Positions 11,790 through 21,660 of a DNA stretch of 64,000 bases are shown piece after piece. The first letter of the stretch is position 1. Each line of letters begins with the position of its first letter. Location: assembly GCA_037576215.1 (NCBI GenBank), contig JBANDB010000003.1, positions 3,534,001-3,598,000 of the forward strand. Direction: 5' to 3'. The notes beneath the pieces were generated by a model. It saw only the letters and a list, made by a program, of their open reading frames with translations. It had not been told where the DNA came from and did no database searches. Source of the stretch: Armillaria gallica (Eukaryota; Basidiomycota; Agaricomycetes; Agaricales; Physalacriaceae). The position numbers and the translations under genes were made by a program.

Positions 11790-13351
11790 TTAAGCACCAT
11801 CCACTGCCTTTCCATCGAGCTTGTACACCTTCCCTCCCCTCATCACGAAGCTCACCCTATCTAAAGTTCCTTCGAAGTCATCTTCCAAATTCCCTTCCAA
11901 CCCAACTAAATCAGCTCCCCAGCCAGCTTTGACGTTGCCAAACCGAATGTCATTATCTCCCGTTGCTTCGTTCTGATCCTCCTCCCAGTTCATAGGTCTG
12001 ATACACTTCCAACCACCTAATGTGGCCCACCTTAGTACCGTTTTCCATGGCGCACCAAGTCTGACCATTAGCTTCATCTCTAGAGCATTGCCTCCGTGAG
12101 GGAATGGTCCTGTATCTCCTCCGCATGCGACATTATCCATACACATCTCCAACGCTCGCCGGAAGGACGTTTGTGCGTCTTCCCATCCCTTAGGACTGAC
12201 GTGCCGCATTTCGTGATAAACAGCAAGGGTAGGAATCCACATTGTTGACTGTGAATTACAGAACGCGCCCATTAAAGAAGCATCCCTGTAGATTTCAGAG
12301 CCATGTTCAATGGAGTCTGCGCCAGCATTGAGAAGGTTTGATACCGCTTCTGCAGTTTTGGCGTGTCCCGCGACTTTGACACCAAGTGCGTGTGCGGTCT
12401 GGACCACAGCCTCAATCTCACTGTACGTGAAAGTAGGTATGGCGCGAGCTCCGATGGCAGGAGAGACAGACGCCATTCTAGAGCGCGCAGAATAGTCTGA
12501 TAGTGTGCCATTAGGGCGTGTTGTGTAGGATAGAAAGCAAAGCGTACCTGCATAAATCTTATGACGGGTGAATAAAGGCAAGGAAACGGGATGATTAAGG
12601 GATATACCTTTATCCAATCGACGCCGGCACCAACTTGCCTTCTAACGGCCTTGACACATTCGTCTATGCCATCAACTACCTCTGCTCCAGTAACGCCTTC
12701 TATTCCTTCGCTATGCGGATGTATCGAACTCTTCGGACCTGTGATGCCTGAGCCGATGTCTACTCGTTCGAGTCGTTACGCACCATAGCTTCCGGTGGCG
12801 ACAAGAGCACGATTGGCGCAGAAGTATCTGGGGCCAGGAATGATGGGATTCGGGCCAGCAAGACATTGGCGCAGCGCGAGATCAGCGTCGCCTGCTCCTT
12901 CCGTTCCCAGGTCACTGATAGCACTGAGCCTCAGTTGGATGGATAACTGGATGTACATACCGAACTGTCGTGAATCCCGCCAGCAAGGTCTTCCTGGCAT
13001 GAACAGTCGCCCTGATGGTACGTTCAGCGAGACTCTCCTTCGTTAACTGGTCCGTCCACGATGTCTCTGAATACGCATGAAGAAACACTAGCGGAGCTCG
13101 TCACTTGGCAATGAATTTCCGGATATAAATCGTCGCATACTATGAACATGAGCGTCCACGAATCCAGGCAAAACGGTGAGATGGCGCAAATCGATATCGA
13201 CGGAGCCAGCGGTGTAGTCATGCACATCGACAATCAACCCAGTTCTTTTCGATACGAGGACGAGTTGACTGTCAACGAAATCTTCAATACTAGGGTCGAA
13301 AAGGCGACCAGCGAGGACGGTGAAAACGTCTCCGTTCCTGTTGGCGTCCAT
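11790..13351 (-). CDS. Metal-dependent amidohydrolase
   Basis: Amidohydrolase-superfamily enzyme of the imidazolonepropionase/prolidase-like type. Six exons (13351-13141, 13087-12961, 12914-12784, 12738-12608, 12557-12548, 12496-11790) give 438 residues. Metal-site landmarks appear in order: PGFVDAHVH (HxH, first exon), TTVRDLGTEG, DWIKIYAD (candidate bridging lysine), KVAGHAKT, DSIEHGSE and ACGGDTGPFPHG. The C-terminal beta piece (GWGADLVGLEGN, VMRGGKVYKLDG) is typical. The fifth exon is only 10 bases, but it restores the conserved KIYADY sequence exactly. No signal peptide, so probably cytosolic. Substrate cannot be told from sequence. Confidence 0.88.
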
Positions 13352-13543
13352 TGACAAGGAATTGCTCGCGGTGTGTACATGCTGATGATGGCCGTAAATT
13401 ATTAACAAATGTCGAATGTCGATCGTTTGCATGAAATGCAGTCGGCAACGTAAGATCTCATTGCAATAGAAATTATTACGACTAGAATATTTATGGACAT
13501 GTACAAGTCTAAGCATTTTCGTACCCAAACCCGTCGAGCAGGC

Positions 13544-15193
13544 CTACCTCCCCCAGCTAAACCACCCACCTGACTTTCCATCCTCTGTGCTCTTGGTAGT
13601 ACGCTCTCCAAGTAGCGGTTCCCTTTCTCCTGTCCTGGGTCTAACAGGAATTTCTAGCACAGGTCTCACACCTGCCGATCTGACGTCTGTTTCGACTGCA
13701 CTCTCCAGCTCGCTTGCCAGAGCTACCCTCACAGCGACTTCGTCTTCACCTTCACCGATGACGAGCCCAGGCATCTCGTCAGGTAGAGGAGAGTACTGCT
13801 GTAGCGGGGTTAACGGTTCACCAAAGTCGTCTATGTGTAGCCTGCGTTGCCTGATCTTAAACACGATGCAGAGAACCAGGAGAGTTCCTTGCATCATTCC
13901 AGCGACAGCAAAGGTTATCCACGAGGTCCAATTTGTGCCGGGCCTGATGGAGAGGTCACATTAGTGTGTATACTCAATCGAGTACACAAAAGGATGAATA
14001 AAGAAAAGATGGAGGTTAAACTCACCTTAGCGCAATACTTAATACCATTAACACAGCGCCAGGGCTTTGAATCAGCATCATCGGAATACTAAGTGCACCA
14101 ACCAGTCGTGCGCGCCAAGTGTGCATTATCTGAGGGGCGTATTGGATAGCCGCGAGAAGTGCGGAGGAAACACCTACAAAGCAACGTTAGTATGGTGCAT
14201 CGCACAGAACAAAAGGAAGCACACCAAGGAAAGTAGCCCAATTAGCCAAGGTCTTGTCCATGTACTCCGGTGGCGTGGTGGGGTCAACGGGGGGAGAAGC
14301 TGAGGGGGTAGGCGACGTGAGAAGGAGGAAGAAGGTTGTGATTGTGATTATTGCACTAGACAATTTATAATCTAAAGCATTATCCACGCAAATGTCTACT
14401 CACAAATGAGCTGCCGTGATCCAGCTGAGAAATATCGATTGGTTCCACTCGGGAGTGAAAGTTGGGGTCTTCACTCTCCTATGTATCTGACGAGAATCGT
14501 GCGCGTTGACATCTATCTCCGAATATTTGAGATGGGGAGGATAGTATATTATATATAGAACCATTCTTCATACCCAAGTCAAGAGTGACATCAAAAGCGG
14601 CAGAACGTGTTACTCACATAAACGTAAACATGGCCCATTGCAGACCGACTTGAATGACACCAGCTGTCATCTCGAGGCAGCTTCCAAAGCTCTGTATACA
14701 AGCCTGAGCAACAAGACATTACGAGAGAATGGAGACAAACAAAGAATCGACAGCATCGGACGATGCCCCATTGCATTGTCACCCTAAATCGAAGGGGCGA
14801 TTGTCAGTTCTCAATTACAGAGAATAGAATGCAGCATGTGGAGTAAATGGACAATGACCGGAAGGGAAGACTGAGCTGTTGGACTGAAGAAAACGCACAT
14901 GTTCAGCAGACCCGAAGCAGACGATGTACTGCCCAAGAATAGAAACCATGGACTGAAACCTTCTGAAGAGCCTTTCTGTATGATCCTTAAGTGCTGAATT
15001 CGCTTCCGTGAGTCCGACCAGTAGCAGCTGAGAAGAAGCGACACTGACTTGGGGCACATACGAAATAACCAGCCCAGTACAAAGACCAAACGTCAGTGTC
15101 GCCGTGAACCAGTCGTGTGTCTAAATAAGATCTCCGTAAGAAACATACACATGGAAATGTCGACATACTCACAGGCGTACAGCTCTCCGACAT
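13544..15193 (-). CDS. PQ-loop repeat membrane protein
   Basis: Nine exons (15193-15173, 15120-15049, 14993-14899, 14783-14741, 14703-14618, 14565-14404, 14355-14225, 14173-14026, 13943-13544) give 385 residues with about seven hydrophobic segments. Two PQ-loop motifs are present: SYVPQHLRIIQKGSSEGFS near residue 30 and QYAPQIMHTWRARLVGALS near 240. Members such as cystinosin, Ypq and KDEL-receptor relatives move amino acids or act in vacuolar and Golgi membranes. This one belongs to a fungal branch with the segment IYYPPHLKY between the halves. The hydrophilic C-terminus is acidic and probably cytosolic. It starts 121 bp from the oppositely transcribed Spo7-like gene. Substrate unknown. Confidence 0.87.
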
Positions 15194-15314
15194 GACTGGC
15201 GAGACAAAGGGAGTAGCGAGACACGTGTGGGCGAAGCATGCATGCGGCAATCCGGCCCGACTTACCACGTGCGTCCTTGTGAAATACAAACCCTAACCTC
15301 AGCACCACAAATCG
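15194..15314. promoter_or_regulatory. Shared bidirectional promoter
   Basis: Only 121 bp separate the ATG codons of the divergent PQ-loop and Spo7-like genes, so both core promoters must lie here or inside the first exons. No clear TATA box is visible. Confidence 0.5.
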
Positions 15315-16323
15315 ATGCCGCCTCGTTCCACACCACCACTACGCCGTCCTTTGTCGCCGTCGCCGTTCCCTCCCAACGATTCTGCGACTTACAGAGACCT
15401 GCTACTCTTTGAAGAACGTCTCAAATCAAATGCAGCCTCGTTACAAGCTAGAAAGTCGCGGTACCAGCGTGCGTACACGTCACGTCGGCCGCAGCCTTCA
15501 CCTACTGATTTTCTGGTCCATAGTATTCCTGCTGCAGTTGCTGCTCTCTACACTCTTCCTGCTCATTGAGATTGTCCTTCCTCCAGAATCCTCTCTTCTG
15601 CTCAATCCCTACCGATTAATCCATGCGTCTCTGTTCAGTGCACGGCCGGACTTCCGACCCCCGGCAGAAGTTCCATTCTATCCCTACCTTCCCACCACTC
15701 TGCTCCTTATCTCTCTGACTACGCTCGTACTATTCTTCGCTTCGGGAATGTATTCGGAGAAGATTGCCTACGCCAATAAGTACGTCCCACATGCCAATCG
15801 AGCATTGCGCTCCTTCAACATGTATCTCAATGTACGGAAACCCGGATGGAACTTATTCTTCTGGCGGAAACCACGTGAACATTCCCCTCCGCCACGATCG
15901 TCCAGCCGTGGATCCAGCGTGCAAATTGCACCCATTCCTCCTTCCTCCAATCCTCGCGGCGAGCTCATATTTTCCTCGCGCATATCTCAATCATTCCAAG
16001 ATTCATACGGCCGTCATCGCGCAACTTTTGAGCGCAAAAGAGCAGAGCGAGCCCGACAGGAATGTTCTAAGACTTGGCTTGGAAGGTTTACCAACGCCTT
16101 GAAGTTTTGGGATCGTAGCCCACCTCCTGTATTGGAGGCCACACCGACACATGTGAGAACAGGAAGCACGCGGGGAAGGATTAGTAGGAGTGGGACACCT
16201 CCAATAGGTCGGCAGATAGAGCGAGAGAGGCCAGGCTCTCCACCACTCATGATGAAGGAGAGGGATCGGAGTCCAAGACCGTCATTGCTCGGTGCCGGGA
16301 GTAGTGTGACCGATTCCGAGTAA
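15315..16323 (+). CDS. Spo7-like regulatory subunit of the nuclear-envelope phosphatase
   Basis: Two exons (15315-15468, 15524-16323) give 317 residues. After a Pro-rich leader the Spo7-family block TYRDLLLFEERLKSNAASLQ appears. It is followed by two membrane helices (LFLLQLLLSTLFLLIEIVL and TLLLISLTTLVLFFASGMY) and the highly conserved stretch YSEKIAYANKYVPHANRALR and SFNMYLNVRKPGW. In yeast Spo7 partners Nem1 at the ER/nuclear envelope to dephosphorylate and activate the lipin Pah1. The C-terminal ~130 residues are basic, Ser/Pro-rich and disordered, unlike the short yeast protein but common in basidiomycetes. Confidence 0.85.
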
Positions 16324-18300
16324 AGTGTCCCCCATAAAGTGAACTTGTTTGCTAATATTCTTTCAAGGCAGCTGCCCCCCGTTTAACTGCTATCCTCCGA
16401 AAGAATGTGAGCTTTAATGAAGAGCTGTACTATTTATGTGGTTGAATTACCCCGTCTCAAGGCTAACGTTTGTATGAGCTTGTAAGATCATTGGTGCGGC
16501 GGATTTGATCTTCAAGGTGTCCTTACTAGGAGCTATCCCCATGGAGCTGCCATCCAACTGTTGTTAGTGGTCCGTTAGCACATTCATCAATTGGGGTGTT
16601 TGGCGCGGAACCGGGATAGAGAACTTGACGGTTACAGTCTGTCATGTAGAGTATATGACAACATTCATTGCAGTTCGGAGACGGGCTTTCGACCGAGGCG
16701 TACAAACGACGATTGTCGCGTCGGGTATGCTCCGCCACTTGAAAGACAAGTCATTGGTTTAGCCCGTCGGTACCAACAGCATTAAGCTACGGCATCGAAT
16801 CGGGATGAGAATCCCATGTCATGCGCTAGTTGTACATGTCATTCGTGACTTACCGCAGTATGTAGCGTTTCAGAAATAAGCGTCTTGGAGTGATGCCGTG
16901 GAATACTGGAATTTTCACGAACAGTGCCTGCGGGTCGCAGCCCAACAAGGTATTCACAACTGATCTGGTCGCTGTCATACCCGTGCTATAATCTTTGCTG
17001 TCACTTTTCTTTACTATGCGTATTCCAGAAGGTGTACGCGGACGTGAAACGCAATTTCTAATTCCAACGGTGATTAAACTGCCCAGTATTTTATTCGGTT
17101 TTGCATTGTCTTGTTTTTCTGGAACGTTCATTAGGCTGTCTCCAGACCTCCGTTAAACCGACTGCGCGCCGAAATGGATCATCGCAGATCTTGAATCAAA
17201 AATTATTTTGATCGCAGATTCTTTCTTTTCCGCAATTAATGCCGACGCCTACCTTAACCCCATCCTCCATTACGGAAAGCTAGGAACACCAAGGCCGATG
17301 TGAACGACGTAACTACCGAACAGGGCGAATCATGGAAACTAAAATCAGAACTTGGGCCTCCATGTGAGCCTTAGTGGTACATGTTATAAGCAAACTGTCA
17401 AACCTTCAGCCAAAAAATCAACGTCAACATTCAGAGACAAACGCGATATAAATGGAGTTAAGCACAGACGAATCACATGTGCAACATGGTTATCGTACTT
17501 TTTACCGTCAGAATTACAGTCAGAGATAACATTGCCATATCGGGATTGCGATGTGGCTGTGTACAGGAAAGCACTTCCGAGTCTGACCTAGCTTGAAGGG
17601 GGTGCATACTAGGATTCACTAAATGGATCAAACAATGCGCAGTCATGCGTTTCATTGATCTATTTTTATGTTCCCAGCTGCATGTCTTGCGTATGTCAGA
17701 CAAGGGTGAAATATCGAGGGATCAAAATTGAATCGTGCCTACCTCGTTGTATCATTACGAGAGCAACGGAAAGAAGGAGACTTCAGCTTCCCATATAGAA
17801 TAGAAGCTGATAACCTCACCGAAAACTTCCTGGATTCGCTAGGAACCCTAGGATGCATGAACCCTGCCACCCCTCAATCGCGAGGCATGCTTGTGGGACC
17901 CATAAGCACATATAAGGGGTACCTTACGATCACGGAAAGCAATCGGTTATGGAAGCTTTGTCCGGTCTGGCCTGACGGACAAAAATAGTACATCTACAAG
18001 CGAGCGCCCTTACACGCGGCTGTACAACCTATGATGCGACTTAGGGATAATGGTACAGGTTTATTGATTCGAGGTATTCAAGGTATGTAGCTTTAACTCC
18101 AATGAGAGATAATGTAGGTATAAGAAATAAAGTAATGCAAAGCGGCGGGCCTCACAATAATCCCGAATAGATAGAAAGGTATATATCAAGAGAGAAAACG
18201 GTATCATCAAGAGAGTGTGGTCCGTCCCCAAGACGGTATGCAAAGAGCTATTAAAGTTTTATTGAAGAGACTCCCAATGAGACAGTGGTAGATTCCCAAA
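16324..18300. other. Intergenic region, no gene supported
   Basis: About 2 kb beyond the stops of two convergent genes. Frames of 60-95 codons are scattered on both strands without motifs. I see no tRNA or transposon ends. Confidence 0.5.
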
Positions 18301-20432
18301 CTACACGCCAGAGCCAGCGCCAGTTTTTCTCATCGTTAGTGCGCGCCATAATCGCTTTACACCACCACTGCCTGCTGAGCTTGAGACATTGGTCTGCGAT
18401 TTTGATCGGGTTGGCGGCATGGAAGGAAGCGCATTATGTCCACCTTGCATTGCAGATGAGGGTGGGAGGTCTCCAATACCGAGGAGTAAGAGCGCTTTTG
18501 CTTTCGACTTTCGGCCTTGTGACGAAAAAGTGGACGGGGGCCGAGTAGGCGAAGTAGGAGGCGAGCTCGATGTGAAGGAGGAAGATGAACGTAAAGATGG
18601 ACGTGTGGCGATATCGGAAGATACGACCCATGAGGTTGGACGATGATTGACCGGAGAACTTGGAGCAGAGAGGGACTGTCCAAGGGTGGTCTCGTCCGTA
18701 GCAATGCCAAGGAAGCTTTGGGACTTACTCTTTACGACTGGACGAGCCGCAAGGAAGGACGGAGGACGCGTTATTGGACTGAGATTAGTCGGCGTTACGA
18801 GGGTAGTACTTGCGTTACTGCCTTCTGTGAAAGTGGGCGAAGGGGTCAACGCGCGTAAATATGCATCAGTTGACAACGTAGGGGAATTTGAGGATCGAGA
18901 TTGTGAAGTCGGTGTTGAGGGAATGGGAATAACAGGGGGAGGCGCTGGCTGCGTTCTGATGGTAGGCTTTGGCGTCGTTGGAGTGGGTGGCGTAGGCGTC
19001 TGGCAAACCAATTCGGTGGTCGGACTGTTGCCACTCTCAGGGGCACGATGTTCATGATCCTCGGATGACGAGAACGACAGGAAAGAGAATCCTTTCGCAT
19101 GTTTTGATCGTGGCACCGGGGCGACAACAACTTGATGAGGAAGCCCAGGAGGTGCCGATTCAAGAGGGGGCACAAGAGGAAGAGGGGGCTTGGCATTAGG
19201 TGAACAGGCTGATGCGTCATCTGCCGTGGCTCTTTGAAAATCTTTGAGCGAGGGAGATTGAGGAAGAGGGGAGCGAGGCTTGCTCTTCGGTGAACCGATG
19301 GACTGCGACCTGGCTCTCTTGAGAATAGTCGACAATCGAGGGAGTGAAGATACGCGTCTTGGAGGCACTACAGGCGTCGACGGTTCCTGAAACAGTTTCA
19401 GAGAAGGATCGGTGGAAAAAAAAATGGAAACACCAACTTCAATGATAGGATCAGTGTGATCTACATCCGACTTGGTCGAAGAAGCTGGTGTTGGCAGTGA
19501 AGGAGCAGATGAGGCGGAATCTGACTCAGACACCGAAACTACGTCCGTCTCCTTGATAGTACCAAATTCGTCTTGGATCTCTGCAATAACGTCACATTCG
19601 GAGGTGGATGTGGAAGTAGACCTTCTACTGCGAAAGCTCCGCAGTGAGCGTAAGCTTCGGGATGAGCGAACGGAGCGTGTAGAAGCCGGCGGCACCGGAG
19701 GGGTTGAGGGCACGGAGACATTCGGTGACTTGGAAAACATAGAGACAATTGATTTTCGTCTTGACACTGACGCCTTCCTGTCTGTGTCTGTGATCTGGTC
19801 AGCTGGATGAAAACTGCCGAAAACAGAATCTTACCAAAGGTCGCCGATGATACTTTGGTGTGCCCATCTACCGACGCAGAAGCCATGCTTCTTCTTCTCT
19901 CTTTCGCCGACACTGGCATTACGACATTAGGTGACGCCAAACTCAGTCTAGAAAACTTAGGGGTCGTGAGGTAAGGATTAGCGGTAAGCCATGACTGGTC
20001 CGGAAGAGATGTATATGACGAAGACGGCGAGGACGGAGATGACTTGGAAGTATACACCCTGGGAAAGTGAGGCACTTGGGTATGTGTTGGCACAGAAACA
20101 AAGCTATCGCGAGACTTTGAACGGTGTGAGGCATTATGAGGCGACGGAGGAGGAGAGGGTAATGAGGATCTAATGGGTATCGTGGGGGGGTTCGACAAAC
20201 GCTTGGATAACTGCACCTCCGCGATAGTGAGCGAAGGCAAGTCTGGGGTGGAGGATATTCTGTTTGGCTTGGCTTTTGCCGCGTCCAAGGGCGACAATTC
20301 GAGCCTACCATCAGGTGAAAGATTGAACGACGGCCCTGCCAACGGAGAGGAACGCAGAGGACGACGAGAAGGAGGCGTCAGACTGTGTCGTCGGGAAGGA
20401 GGCACTGGACAGGCTAGAGAGGTCACCGCCAT
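18301..20432 (-). CDS. Ser/Pro-rich low-complexity protein, unknown function
   Basis: Two exons (20432-19835 and 19802-18301) joined across a 32-base intron, which is very short, give 699 residues in one frame. The product is dominated by Ser, Pro, Thr and Arg, with SP and RS clusters (RSSRSLRSLRSFRSRRS near the middle) and no globular segment, so it is probably disordered and heavily phosphorylated. Short basic pieces such as KERRRSMASASVDG and DRKASVSRRKS look like basophilic kinase sites. The last ~15 residues (WRALTMRKTGAG) are the least biased part. No enzymatic domain is seen. Because the composition is biased, the exact intron and the start are less certain than in other genes here. 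Confidence 0.65.
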
Positions 20433-21660
20433 CGTGGATAGGGAGAGGAAGAGATAGATCTCCTAAGCGCTGCCTCGCTTCAATGCAAATAATATAATGG
20501 CAGTCAGGGGAGATTCGGCATCACGTACATCACGATCGCCCCACCGGAAGATAGCTCGGATAACGCTATGGTACTAAAAGCAAATTGGGACCGGGTACAA
20601 GAAGGCCCTCATCTTGAAACATTTCTTAGTGCCGTCCTTCCGTTTCTGATAACAAATCGTAGTCCAGGCATTTCTAAGTCTGCGTCATGCAAGGCGACGC
20701 CCGTTCAAGTGCGGATATCGCCTGATACTGCACCCTTCAGGCCTGCAATACAATTTCAACTGCCGGGAACACTAAGCCGACGGTTAGCTCGCCTTGCTCA
20801 CAAACTAGTTGCATACCTGACCGATGTCGTGGCACATCTTGAATGTCTGGGCAATCAACGGGCGCTGATAGGCATCTATCACCCGTCCGTATCCAGGTCA
20901 AATAAATATGTGTCATCAACGAGGAGCGCGACTTGTGTGCGATCTTTAAGCGGTGTCGAAAAATTCAAATGAACCAACGCACGGCACCTTCCGGAACGAG
21001 TTTGTCTCAACGCTTTGGATTCAAACAAGCAACCACAGCCACCAGGCTCAAATTCCGTCAGCCATCCCCTAGTGTTGGCAAGCGAACATGCATGACGGGC
21101 AACGGGGTACATGATGCGCTTATCGGATGTTGGGGCAGGAACTCAATAGCCCAAGGTCTGAACGTTCTCGCGGTTTCGAGATGGTCTCCCATGACCGCGA
21201 CGCGTGGGAGCAAGGCTGGATCACGCTCATGTGCTATGTGTCCTGGCCTTCGGTACCGAAGATATTTTTCAAGTTGGGTTGCGATGATGCCCCCCACGAA
21301 CATCGGATGTCCTACAGACGCGATACCGCGCCTAATCCGGCTTTGACTTGCGTGGGTTTTCCAGGGGAGGGATTTCATTGTCTAACACCGAGAACCACTA
21401 GGATGACTGCATCGCTTGCTGCGTCGAAGATCACAAATTTGTCTCAAAGTCTCGGCTTGTGAAATTAATATCTCTGTCTCCTCATCGCATTGGTGTTCCC
21501 TTGTGTCGGTGACATGCTAAACTCGTTCGTTTCGTTTACATTCTCAAGATCATACATTTCCTTGAGAATGCACGGCTGCGCAATCTCACAATTCAATATT
21601 CTGCATTATAAAGGAGCCAGCTGCCAATTGTCCTAAATTACTCTTGAATTCGCTCCAAGT
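20433..21660. other. Intergenic region upstream of the laccase-like gene
   Basis: Overlapping frames up to 137 codons on both strands (20568-21462) lack motifs and splice logic; their base use suggests non-coding DNA or a very old relic. The right end holds the promoter of the next gene. Confidence 0.45.
21606..21614 (+). promoter_or_regulatory. TATA-type element of the laccase-like gene
   Basis: TTATAAAGG lies about 50 bases upstream of the ATG at 21661, as expected for a TATA box. Confidence 0.45.

Noticed and set aside
13587..13964. 125-codon plus-strand Ser/Thr-rich frame
   Set aside because: Antisense of the last exon of the PQ-loop gene.
20933..21462. Overlapping frames of 106-137 codons on both strands
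   Set aside because: No domain, no splice logic, and both strands equally open; treated as non-coding.
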